Positions 8,269 to 15,629 of a stretch of 32,298 nt of DNA are shown piece by piece. The notes beneath the pieces are model-generated. The model made no database searches. It was not told the DNA's origin and was given only the letters and a program-made list of their open reading frames with translations. The DNA lies in NCBI GenBank assembly GCA_048939725.1, contig JBHLPG010000016.1, forward strand, positions 1 to 32,298, in the 5' to 3' direction. Position numbers and translations under genes: made by a program. This DNA comes from Hodarchaeum sp048939725. Lineage in GTDB: Archaea > Asgardarchaeota > Heimdallarchaeia > Hodarchaeales > Hodarchaeaceae. How positions within the stretch are numbered: the stretch's first letter is position 1; each line of letters begins with the position of its first letter.

Positions 8269-8538
8269 TTAGTCTTCGCCAACAGCAAGGAATTTCTGAT
8301 TACTATCAATCCTTTTTATCATTCGTTGATTTTTCTTAATAGATTGGATATGAAGTAGTCCTTTTATTTCTAACTTCATTAGGGCACGGTTCAATTCCCT
8401 CTCTGAAAACTCTCCAACATCATTTTCTAGTAAACGAATTAAATCATCTTCTAAAAGGACACCTTCACGACGTTCAACAATGTTCATTATAGAAAAAGTT
8501 AGAGGAAACGGTCTCCAATAAGGTTCTTTATTTACCAT
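8269..8538 (-). CDS. Small winged-helix-like protein, function unknown
   Basis: An 89-aa protein from ATG 8538. The central part, with GVLLEDDLIRLLEND, FSERELNRALMKLEIKGLL and a basic wing-like tail, has the helix-turn-helix plus wing pattern of small archaeal winged-helix proteins. I do not recognise a named family. It lies about 100 bases downstream of cdc48 on the same strand, probably the last gene of that unit, and converges with the ttuA end at 8251. DNA binding or a protein-interaction winged helix are both possible. Confidence 0.65.
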   Translation of the reverse strand: MVNKEPYWRPFPLTFSIMNIVERREGVLLEDDLIRLLENDVGEFSERELNRALMKLEIKGLLHIQSIKKNQRMIKRIDSNQKFLAVGED

Positions 8539-8637
8539 TTTTGTTGCCTTTCAATTAATTTATCTGAGAGAAAGAAGGATTAATGTGAGATTTTTTTGAG
8601 AGATTTACAATCTTTTCTGAAGTAGGTTATTAGATAA

Positions 8638-10833
8638 TTATCCAAATAGTGGAACAGTAGGTTGAGCATCAACAGCTATTCTTCGTCTGAACTGAGATTC
8701 TTGGTTTTCATACCATTTTATCATTTCTGGTGTACAGGATGAGTGAACTCTTGAAAGAGAGGCTTCAAAATGACGCCATTCCACTAAATTAGAATCTAAT
8801 CCTTCGCGAAGAGCTATCATACCCGCTTCACGACAAATTGCGTCCAAATCTGCCCCTACATAATATTCCGTTTCTTTGGCTAATCGGTCTAGATTCACAT
8901 CTTCTGCGAGGGGCATATCCTTTGTGTGAATATCAAGAATCTGTTTACGGCTTTCTTCATCAGGAGGAGGTATGTAAACAACGCGATCAAATCTTCCTGG
9001 TCTAAGAAGTGCTGGATCTATCATATCTGGGCGATTGGTCGCTGCTAGAACTACTACATCTCTTAAGGGCTCAATTCCAGCTAGCTCTGTCAGGAGTTGG
9101 CTTATAACCCGTTCATTCACTCCAGAGGAGTCACCAGATCCTCTTCGGGTAGCAACAGCATCAATTTCATCAAAAAAAACAAGTGCAGGGGAAGCTGTAC
9201 GAGCTTTACGAAAGACTTCACGAATAGCTTTTTCACTTTCTCCAACCCATTTTGAAAGTAATTCAGGACCTTTGACACTTATAAAATTAACTTGACTCTC
9301 TGTTGCTAAAGCTTTTGCTAATAAGGTTTTTCCTGTGCCTGGTGCTCCAAATAGAAGAACTGCTCTAGGTGGATTAATACCTAGACGTTGAAAACTATCC
9401 TTTCTTCTTAATGGCCATTCAACAATCTCAATAAGTTCTTGTTTAATCGAATCCATTCCGCCAATGTTTTCCCATTTCACATTTGGGACTTCTACAAAAA
9501 CCTCCCTAATTGCAGAAGGATGGATCTCTTTTAAAGCATCCTCGAAATGACGGTCCTCAACTTTTAAATTATCAAGAACTGCTGGTGGGATCGTGTCTTC
9601 GCTCAGATTAATTTCGGGTAGAATCTCACGAAGCTTTTTCATGGCAGCTTCTCGGCCTAGAGCTGCAAGATCAGCACCCACAAAACCATGAGTAATAACC
9701 GCAAGTTTCTCTGTGTCTACATCTTCTATCCCTGGCATTCTCCTAGTATGAATTTGAAGGATCTCTAATCGCTCATTTTTATCGGGAACTCCGATTTCAA
9801 TTTCGCGATCAAAACGGCCTGGTCGACGTAAAGCAGGATCGACAGCATTGGGACGATTAGTTGCCCCAATTACAATTGTTTCGCCTCGACTCTCCAGTCC
9901 ATCCATTAAAGCTAGAATTTGTGCAACAACGCGTCGTTCAACTTCACCAGTAACATCTTCGCGTTTTGGCGCAATAGCGTCAATTTCATCGATAAATATA
10001 ATACTTGGAGCATTATCCTCAGCTTCTTTGAATATTTCTCGTAGTCTAGCTTCACTTTCTCCATAGAACTTGCTCATAATTTCCGGTCCTTGAATCGGAA
10101 TGAAGTGAGCCTCTGATTCATTAGCGACAGCTTTTGCGATAAGAGTTTTACCCGTTCCAGGAGGCCCATGTAACAAAACTCCCTTGGGTGGATCAATTCC
10201 CAATTTCTTGAAGAGTTCAGGATGTTTTAGAGGAAGTTCAACCATCTCACGGATTCGCTGAATTGCATCTGACAAACCACCTATGTCCTCATAGCTCACC
10301 CCAGGCATTCCTGTTTCAGTTTCAGAAACAGGTTTTTCTGAGACATTCAGCTTTGTAGTGTCAGTGATCAACACAATATCTGTAGGAGTGGTCGAATTTA
10401 CAACAAATGGAATTGACCTACCTAGAATAGGTATGAGAACTGTATCATTTTTGGAAACGGGGTAACCTAACAATTTTCGCTTGACAAAAGCTTCGAATCC
10501 ATAATCGAGAGATATCTGTCGGGTGGGTGCGATGTTGACTGTTTTTGCAACTTTAATTTGGGCTTTTCGAATACGAACGTTTTCTTCTAAAGACACTTTG
10601 GCATTTCTACGGATTATTCCATCCATTCGTACTATTCCTGCCCCCTGGTCCTCAATGTATGCTGGCCAAGCGATAGCTCCAGTTTTTTGTCGTCCTCGGA
10701 TTTCTACAACATCTCCAGTTGTGATTCCAATCTCACGCATGTTGATATCATCCATTCGGATCTTCCCACGACCAACATCGCGTTGTCGGGCCTCAGCAAC
10801 TTTTAACACAACTTCTTTTGCCAAAGTTCTCAA
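8638..10833 (-). CDS. cdc48: Cdc48/VAT-type double AAA+ ATPase
   Basis: Hexameric unfoldase related to p97 and VAT. The 731 aa comprise an N domain (1-185, double-psi barrel plus a four-stranded beta subdomain), D1 with Walker A GPPGTGKT 223-230 and Walker B IIFIDE 278-283, and D2 with Walker A GAPGTGKT 496-503 and Walker B LVFFDE 551-556. Pore-loop aromatics are kept (KFYG near 255, KWVG near 528). The protein ends in PLFG, close to the HbYX tail with which ATPases dock on 20S proteasomes, but with Phe instead of Tyr. The start is TTG 10833, with an in-frame TAG four codons upstream. It follows aEF-1beta on the minus strand. Confidence 0.96.
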   Translation of the reverse strand: MRTLAKEVVLKVAEARQRDVGRGKIRMDDINMREIGITTGDVVEIRGRQKTGAIAWPAYIEDQGAGIVRMDGIIRRNAKVSLEENVRIRKAQIKVAKTVNIAPTRQISLDYGFEAFVKRKLLGYPVSKNDTVLIPILGRSIPFVVNSTTPTDIVLITDTTKLNVSEKPVSETETGMPGVSYEDIGGLSDAIQRIREMVELPLKHPELFKKLGIDPPKGVLLHGPPGTGKTLIAKAVANESEAHFIPIQGPEIMSKFYGESEARLREIFKEAEDNAPSIIFIDEIDAIAPKREDVTGEVERRVVAQILALMDGLESRGETIVIGATNRPNAVDPALRRPGRFDREIEIGVPDKNERLEILQIHTRRMPGIEDVDTEKLAVITHGFVGADLAALGREAAMKKLREILPEINLSEDTIPPAVLDNLKVEDRHFEDALKEIHPSAIREVFVEVPNVKWENIGGMDSIKQELIEIVEWPLRRKDSFQRLGINPPRAVLLFGAPGTGKTLLAKALATESQVNFISVKGPELLSKWVGESEKAIREVFRKARTASPALVFFDEIDAVATRRGSGDSSGVNERVISQLLTELAGIEPLRDVVVLAATNRPDMIDPALLRPGRFDRVVYIPPPDEESRKQILDIHTKDMPLAEDVNLDRLAKETEYYVGADLDAICREAGMIALREGLDSNLVEWRHFEASLSRVHSSCTPEMIKWYENQESQFRRRIAVDAQPTVPLFG

Positions 10834-10988
10834 CTTATAATACTATTTACAACTCTAGTGTAGTTGTCTTTCTTCTTGTTTAAAATTGATTCTAATCAAA
10901 TCCTAATAATATTTTCCTTAAAGAGGTTGGTGAATCCCCCTCTATAACTCTTCCAAAAAAAGAGTTGTTCTTGTAATATGATCGTAAA

Positions 10989-11276
10989 TTAATAATCAAT
11001 TATAGTTTGGAGTTCAATTTCGCAATTGTCGATTTCTTCCAAAGCCATAAGCCGATCTTCATATTTTTGAAGTGTTTCTGTCCCCTCATCGGAGTCAACT
11101 GTCTTCACAAAGAGTTTAATGGCATATAAACCAAAGAAAAGAGGTTCTTCTTCCCTTTTCAATACTTCTAGATCTAAACCAGCTCTCAATTCGGTTTGAG
11201 CGCGGGATACAATCTCATCACGATTAACTTCCGGAGATGTAGGAATAATCCTCAGAATTGACAGCACATTTGACAT
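10989..11276 (-). CDS. ef1b: Elongation factor aEF-1beta
   Basis: Guanine nucleotide exchange factor for aEF-1alpha. The 95 aa match the compact archaeal form, a single ferredoxin-like domain. Typical stretches are VLSILRIIPTSPEVNRDEI at the start, EEEPLFFGLYAIKLFVKT in the middle, and a final strand CEIELQTIIDY. ATG 11276 has a GAGGATC element just upstream. It is preceded by a zinc-ribbon gene, a common archaeal pairing. A stem (10946-10952 with 10960-10966) with a T-run in its loop on the minus strand lies between it and cdc48. Confidence 0.93.
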   Translation of the reverse strand: MSNVLSILRIIPTSPEVNRDEIVSRAQTELRAGLDLEVLKREEEPLFFGLYAIKLFVKTVDSDEGTETLQKYEDRLMALEEIDNCEIELQTIIDY

Positions 11277-11346
11277 GATTGATCCTCTCTGAACATTAAT
11301 TAAGGTAGAAGTTCTGATAAATGATATTCAATATAGCAAAATGACT

Positions 11347-11529
11347 TTAAGGCCCAGTAAATCCACAATTAGGACAGGTATATCGATTCCCTAATTTTCG
11401 ACACCGCTCACAACGAATAATTGGGATCATTCCACAAGATGGACAAGGAAAACGGGTTGTTCCATGTTGACTGGGCATGACCGCAATTTGACATGGATTA
11501 CATCTTTGCATTCGAATGTTTTCGCTCAT
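11347..11529 (-). CDS. Small double zinc-ribbon RNA-binding protein
   Basis: A 60-aa protein of the archaeal zinc-ribbon RNA-binding family that is regularly encoded next to aEF-1beta. Eight cysteines form four CxxC pairs (C10/C13, C29/C32, C40/C43, C52/C55), enough for two zinc sites, and the tail reads TCPNCGFTGP. A ribosome binding site AGAGG precedes ATG 11529. The molecular role is not established, and association with translation is inferred from the neighbours. Confidence 0.85.
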   Translation of the reverse strand: MSENIRMQRCNPCQIAVMPSQHGTTRFPCPSCGMIPIIRCERCRKLGNRYTCPNCGFTGP

Positions 11530-11691
11530 ATAGGGAACCTCTGAGTCTATTTGCCCTCCCCAGTAAAAATATAATAAAGTCTTCTCTTTGATTCAGTCCT
11601 TCATCAAGTTTTTCTCTAGCTCAGGAGAAATTTTGGTGCTTAAATAGAACTGGATGTAAGGACTTTAGGAAAGTAAATTAGAGTGAGAAGA

Positions 11692-12111
11692 ATGGCAACT
11701 TATGGTCATGTAACAGTAGCTAAAGATGGTGAATCCTCTTCTGCAGAAACGATTCAAAAGATTTTAGATAGGTTAGGCGCTGTTCAAGGGGTAGTGCAAG
11801 CTCTCCTGGTGAGTGAAGAAGGCTTTCCAATAATGAGTGCACGGACAACACCGATCTCTGAGGAAGTTGAGACTTTGGTCTCCGCCATGGTTGCTGGAAT
11901 TGTCAGCACATTCGCTGGGGCGTGTGTTCAACTTAATTTAGGCAACAATATAGATTACATTCATGTTCAGACCCCACTCGGTTTGGGTTTAATTTCTAGC
12001 ATAGGAAGTACAATTCTCGTGCTGATTACAAACCCCAAAGTTAAGCTCGGATTAATGCACTATCTAATTACCTCAACGAGGACTAAGATGTTAAAATTAA
12101 GAGATTTCTGA
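11692..12111 (+). CDS. Roadblock/LC7-domain protein
   Basis: A 139-aa single-domain Roadblock/LC7 protein from ATG 11692 (GTG 11683 would add three residues). The fold pattern is a helix (AETIQKILDRLGAVQG), strands VVQALLVSEEGFPIMSA, a long helix VETLVSAMVAGIVSTFAGACV and strands to the end. Such proteins dimerise and often regulate small Ras-like or MglA-type GTPases. Asgard genomes carry many. No GTPase gene is adjacent, so the partner is unknown. A T-rich run after the stop (12121-12141) is a plausible terminator. Confidence 0.88.
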   Translation: MATYGHVTVAKDGESSSAETIQKILDRLGAVQGVVQALLVSEEGFPIMSARTTPISEEVETLVSAMVAGIVSTFAGACVQLNLGNNIDYIHVQTPLGLGLISSIGSTILVLITNPKVKLGLMHYLITSTRTKMLKLRDF

Positions 12112-12116
12112 TTAAT

Positions 12117-12141
12117 AAAAGTTTTTTGGGGGGTTTTTTTT
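12117..12141 (+). terminator. T-tract terminator after the roadblock gene
   Basis: Two T-runs separated by a G6 run lie directly after the roadblock gene. This suits archaeal intrinsic termination, which relies on U-tracts. No strong hairpin is required or seen. Confidence 0.5.
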
Positions 12142-12215
12142 AAAAAGAGGGGCAAGTATAACGCAAATTTGTTTTTAAGAAAAACTAATTTGATTTATAA
12201 TCGCTTCTATATTCA

Positions 12216-12713
12216 GTGATTCATAATAAAAGTGAATTTGGTGAGTTTTTATTGCCCCTTAAGGAGTCTGATTTAGTACTACGTCCTTTAGATTGTAAGG
12301 TTGGAGGAATGGAACCAATCTGTATTCTTGATCCTGATCATCCGTGCTGTGAGGATGTTCCTCGCGAAGAAATCATGTTTGAAGACGGTCAATTAGTTAA
12401 AAAGGGCAACTCTGCAATTGTATCCCTTAAACTTCATTTTAACGATCCAGTTGAAGTATTTATTTTTGACAGAATACGAAATGAGTTATGGCGGGACGCT
12501 GGATCTCGACTAAAAGTCATCCGAGAACCAGAGGAGGGATATCAAATCTCTTTTTTTCTCAATACCGAAATGGTGGCAAATATTGAACAGCGAGAGACAT
12601 TAATTGACTATTGGGAGAAATTTAGCACAGAAATGCGTCGAGTCTTAACAGATGGAAAAATGGTCATTAATAAATATGTTCGGAGTAAAGCCGAAGCTTC
12701 TCGCCTCAGCTAG
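12216..12713 (+). CDS. Unknown protein with N-terminal cysteine cluster
   Basis: A 165-aa soluble protein from GTG 12216. I do not recognise the family. Residues 27-45 carry four cysteines (C27, C36, and the pair C44-C45 in DHPCCED), which could bind a metal or form disulfides. The rest alternates strands and charged helices (AIVSLKLHFNDPVEVFIFDRI, then a helical ETLIDYWEKFSTEMRRVL) and ends in a basic tail. It follows the roadblock gene on the same strand with a 104-base gap that includes a T-tract, so it may have its own promoter. Confidence 0.75.
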   Translation: MIHNKSEFGEFLLPLKESDLVLRPLDCKVGGMEPICILDPDHPCCEDVPREEIMFEDGQLVKKGNSAIVSLKLHFNDPVEVFIFDRIRNELWRDAGSRLKVIREPEEGYQISFFLNTEMVANIEQRETLIDYWEKFSTEMRRVLTDGKMVINKYVRSKAEASRLS

Positions 12714-12781
12714 ATGATATTATTCTCCTTAAAGGGTAGCTAGTTCATTAGATACAAATCTCATTCATGAAAATATTGCAG

Positions 12782-12800
12782 AATAAAAAAAAAGAAGTGT
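12782..12800 (-). terminator. T-tract terminator after the pilin gene
   Basis: On the minus strand a run of about nine T follows the pilin stop at a distance of 15-30 bases. This is typical of an archaeal U-tract terminator. Confidence 0.5.
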
Positions 12801-12813
12801 AAATTATCTAATT

Positions 12814-13272
12814 TTAAGCTGCAGCGTCATAATCAGTACTGTATAAGGGATCCTGAACATCATCCCCAATTTTATACTCTACTTTTATCCTTAAAACCGC
12901 AGTGTCGACAGGTTCCGCAAAATTATAAGTTATATCAATTTTTGATTGACCAGTAGTTATAGTAAACGGGAAAGTTGTCGTACTGTTAGCATTAGTAATA
13001 GGGATTTCATTTGCTTGAATTTCTATTTTTGTAATTGTTACTGTTTTTGATAATTCATTTGTTAAAGTGAATACTAATTTGTCATGTGTACCATTTTCAT
13101 CTATATCAGAAAATTTGACCGAGCTAAATTTCAATTCTCCTGATGATTCAATCATTGGTAGTACAATAACAAATAAAACCGCACCTGCGGCTACAGCAAG
13201 TCCAATCAGTAGAATTGCAGCCAGAATGGGGCTAACTGCACGTTTTTTTCGCAATAGTTTGTGGATTTTCAT
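12814..13272 (-). CDS. Archaeal type IV pilin-like protein
   Basis: A 152-aa pilin of the archaeal Pilin_N type. The N-terminal KKRAVSPILAAILLIGLAV is a class III signal peptide: a short basic leader, then a prepilin peptidase site probably between R11 and A12, then the hydrophobic assembly helix to about residue 36. The remainder is a Thr- and Ser-rich beta domain (TVTITKIEIQANEIPI, YNFAEPVDTAVLRIKVEY) facing outside. It would assemble into a surface filament for adhesion or a related role. No assembly ATPase or platform gene is nearby. The upstream region has three dyads. Confidence 0.9.
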   Translation of the reverse strand: MKIHKLLRKKRAVSPILAAILLIGLAVAAGAVLFVIVLPMIESSGELKFSSVKFSDIDENGTHDKLVFTLTNELSKTVTITKIEIQANEIPITNANSTTTFPFTITTGQSKIDITYNFAEPVDTAVLRIKVEYKIGDDVQDPLYSTDYDAAA

Positions 13273-13311
13273 GATAGATTTATCTCCATCTTTTTTTCAT
13301 AATTTTTGATG

Positions 13312-13406
13312 AGTCAATTATTGACTTTGAAAAACATAATTAACATATTACTTAAACTTTTCATAATATCATGATGTTATTTATTTCGTAGCATAAATAA
13401 TATGCT
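13312..13406. promoter_or_regulatory. Cluster of three palindromes upstream of the pilin gene
   Basis: Three inverted repeats lie 40-135 bases upstream of the pilin ATG: AGTCAAT-T-ATTGACT (13312-13326), an 18-base near-palindrome ATAATATCATGATGTTAT with one mismatched pair (13363-13380), and AGCATA-AATAA-TATGCT (13390-13406). They differ in sequence, so they are not copies of one site. They could be operators or RNA hairpins in the pilin leader. In AT-rich DNA some may arise by chance. Confidence 0.4.
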
Positions 13407-13493
13407 TTTAATCATACCTACTCTCATATTAAGTTATGATTGATATTCACTAGCGTTTTATTAACAAATTAATATACAAAGGAAGCACATTCT

Positions 13494-14000
13494 CTATTTT
13501 AGTTGCAAAATATTCACATGTGGCCTCAATTTACTCATTGTTTGTTCAAGTGTCTCAACCAACACTCTGGTTTCTAATATTTCCATGAAATTAAAATCTC
13601 CTGAGTAACGTGGAACGATGTGCCAGTGGATATGGTCGATGCTGCCTCCAGCGATTTTTCCAAGATTCAAACCAATATTAAAAGCTGTTGGTTGGTGTGT
13701 GTGTTTCAAAAGCTTAATCCCTCTTTGTAGCAAAACAGTCAGATGAAAAGCAACTTCAGTTGGTATTTCCTCAAATAAGTTGTAGTGCTCAATTGGAGCA
13801 ATTAAAAGGTGACCAGGATTATAGGGAAAACGGTTGAGTAAAATCATGATGTGGTCGTCACGAAAAACTTCCCAGGCTTCTATTCCTGGAGTTTTTTGGG
13901 CAATAGCGCATAGAAAGCACTGATTAGGATCCTTCCTACGTTTAACATATTCAATCTTCCATGGGGCTGTAAGATAAGACTGAAATAAAGGATTGGACAT
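13494..14000 (-). CDS. HIT-family nucleotide hydrolase or phosphorylase
   Basis: Histidine-triad protein acting on nucleoside phosphate esters such as Ap4A or AMP-amidates. The triad H123-x-H125-x-H127 is in DHIHWHIVPRY. Upstream are the expected RDDHIMILLNRFPYNPGHLLIAP and a helix leading to FNIGLNLG-AGGSIDH, the pattern of the Ap4A-phosphorylase-like branch. I chose ATG 14000 (168 aa, GGAATG element upstream) over TTG 14015. A CFLC pair at 28-31 resembles the zinc-linked cysteines seen in some family members. It is divergent from the membrane regulator gene. Confidence 0.92.
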   Translation of the reverse strand: MSNPLFQSYLTAPWKIEYVKRRKDPNQCFLCAIAQKTPGIEAWEVFRDDHIMILLNRFPYNPGHLLIAPIEHYNLFEEIPTEVAFHLTVLLQRGIKLLKHTHQPTAFNIGLNLGKIAGGSIDHIHWHIVPRYSGDFNFMEILETRVLVETLEQTMSKLRPHVNILQLK

Positions 14001-14047
14001 TGTAGCATTCCTCAATAATACATGATGAATTTTAATATAGATAATTA

Positions 14048-14091
14048 TTCCGAATATCTTGTTTTACAGATTGCGGAACATTGATTCGGAA
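14048..14091. promoter_or_regulatory. Inverted repeat in the divergent HIT / regulator spacer
   Basis: A perfect 8-base inverted repeat, TTCCGAAT (14048-14055) and ATTCGGAA (14084-14091), has a third related half-site TTGCGGAA (14071-14078) between the arms. It sits in the 141-base spacer between divergent genes, where an autoregulatory operator would be expected. The core ATTCGGAA also occurs at 1265 and inside ttuA, so the motif alone is not specific. Confidence 0.35.
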
Positions 14092-14141
14092 AGATTTTTT
14101 TTATTTGTTTAAGAATGTTGTCATAATGGTGCGAGCAGAGC

Positions 14142-15629
14142 ATGCATTGGCAAAAACGAATACATTCTAGAAGAACACTAATAGGATTATTTTTAATAGC
14201 TGGAACTGTTGTAATAAGTATCACTCTGCCAATGATGGGAAATATAGGAGATGGAGAACCAGAGAAAGGAACAATAGCTGTTTTTTTTGGCTCTACTACG
14301 GATAAAAAATTAAGTGAAGAAGTTATCGAAGTTACAGGATTATCAGCACGGTATTACAATATTTCTAAAATCCAGAAGAAGAAATCATTTGAATTTGAGA
14401 ATGAAAGCATTGCAGCAATTTGGTGGATCAATGAGCTCCCATTACCTATAGATTTAACATTCATGGGTGAATTTAGCGAATGGAGAGATGCAGACAAAGG
14501 ACTATTTGTGCTGAATCGTTATTTTAATCAAACACCACTTCAATATTTGAAGAATTTTGGCATAACATCTTACACCCCAATAGTTTACCCTCTTAATGGA
14601 TCATTTGTAAAACAAGAGCTGAATATTTTAGAAACCACAGACCCTCTTTTAACTTTAAACACAACAACTCTAGAAGTCATTTGTAGTACTGCATGGGTAG
14701 AGATTGATAATCAAACACAGATGTTGCTAGAGGTTAAAAAACCTGAAAATGAACCGTTTTTGAATAATTTGACCTCGGGTATTTGGATTGCAGACAGGCG
14801 TGTCATTATCGGCACTCTCTCGATCGAACTTCCTTTAGATATTGGAGAATCTCCAATCAATTTTCATGAGATGAATCAAATTACTTCTGAGGAGGTTATT
14901 GATCTTCTAGGTCAGATCCTCCAATTAACAATACGGAGTTTACCTTCTGATAATGGCATTCAAATTCAGTTCGGAGATCTGAACCAAGTAATTGCGATAA
15001 GTTTTGTTGTGTTTGCGAGTATTTTATCATTCTTTGTTTTGTTGAAAGTAGGGATTTTTTCCAGAATTCGTGATATTTTGGTGGGATTTTTCTTAAGTTT
15101 ATTCTTATTTGTTGCCCATATTGCTTATTCACCTCAAAGAAGACGGATTAACGAGACTGAACTCCTAGAAAATGAATTACGGGGCCAGATTGTAGGTTTC
15201 CTGGAGGCGAAAGGAGAACAAGGAGCTCATTTACGAGAAATACAGCGAGAAGTGGGGTGTGGCATCTCCTCCCTATTGTGGCATTTACAGGCGTTAGATG
15301 ATTTCAATTTGATCACCCATGAGAAAATTGGCAAGTACCATATTTTTTACCTTGTGGGGGCAAAATCTGTTCAAATATCAGAGATTGCACTGGCTTTGAA
15401 AAGCGATGTAGCTAAGGAGCTCTGTCGTGTTTTAATAAGGAAAGGAAAACCTTTAACATTAACAAAAATTTCACAAGAGATTGATGTACACCATTCAAGT
15501 ATTCAACATCATATTAAAAGATTGGAAGAGTTAGGTATAATAATTTCCTTAAAAGAAAAAAAGAGGTCAAAGTATACAATTGGTCCGAAGCGCTTATCTT
15601 GGTTAAAAAGTCATTTGGAGGTGGCTTGA
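14142..15629 (+). CDS. Membrane-tethered double winged-helix regulator
   Basis: A 495-aa protein with an N-terminal hydrophobic segment (11-31), a soluble domain of about 250 residues with several N-glycosylation sequons (probably outside), two hydrophobic segments (281-302, 310-330), then two winged-helix domains (about 341-405 with LREIQREVGCGISSLLWHL, and 420-482 with LTKISQEIDVHHSSIQHHI). This looks like a one-component sensor linking an outside signal to transcription. Counting all three segments as membrane-spanning would put the DNA-binding part outside, so one probably does not cross. The stop directly abuts the TTG of the next gene, so it is cotranscribed with a surface protein that may be its ligand or target. 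Confidence 0.78.
   Translation: MHWQKRIHSRRTLIGLFLIAGTVVISITLPMMGNIGDGEPEKGTIAVFFGSTTDKKLSEEVIEVTGLSARYYNISKIQKKKSFEFENESIAAIWWINELPLPIDLTFMGEFSEWRDADKGLFVLNRYFNQTPLQYLKNFGITSYTPIVYPLNGSFVKQELNILETTDPLLTLNTTTLEVICSTAWVEIDNQTQMLLEVKKPENEPFLNNLTSGIWIADRRVIIGTLSIELPLDIGESPINFHEMNQITSEEVIDLLGQILQLTIRSLPSDNGIQIQFGDLNQVIAISFVVFASILSFFVLLKVGIFSRIRDILVGFFLSLFLFVAHIAYSPQRRRINETELLENELRGQIVGFLEAKGEQGAHLREIQREVGCGISSLLWHLQALDDFNLITHEKIGKYHIFYLVGAKSVQISEIALALKSDVAKELCRVLIRKGKPLTLTKISQEIDVHHSSIQHHIKRLEELGIIISLKEKKRSKYTIGPKRLSWLKSHLEVA

Noticed and set aside
10523..10840. A plus-strand frame opposite the Cdc48 N domain
   Set aside because: It is antisense to a well-conserved coding region with intact motifs.
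10946..10966. A hairpin between aEF-1beta and cdc48 as a strong terminator
   Set aside because: The T-run lies in the loop rather than after the stem on the minus strand, so it may be no more than a weak structure.
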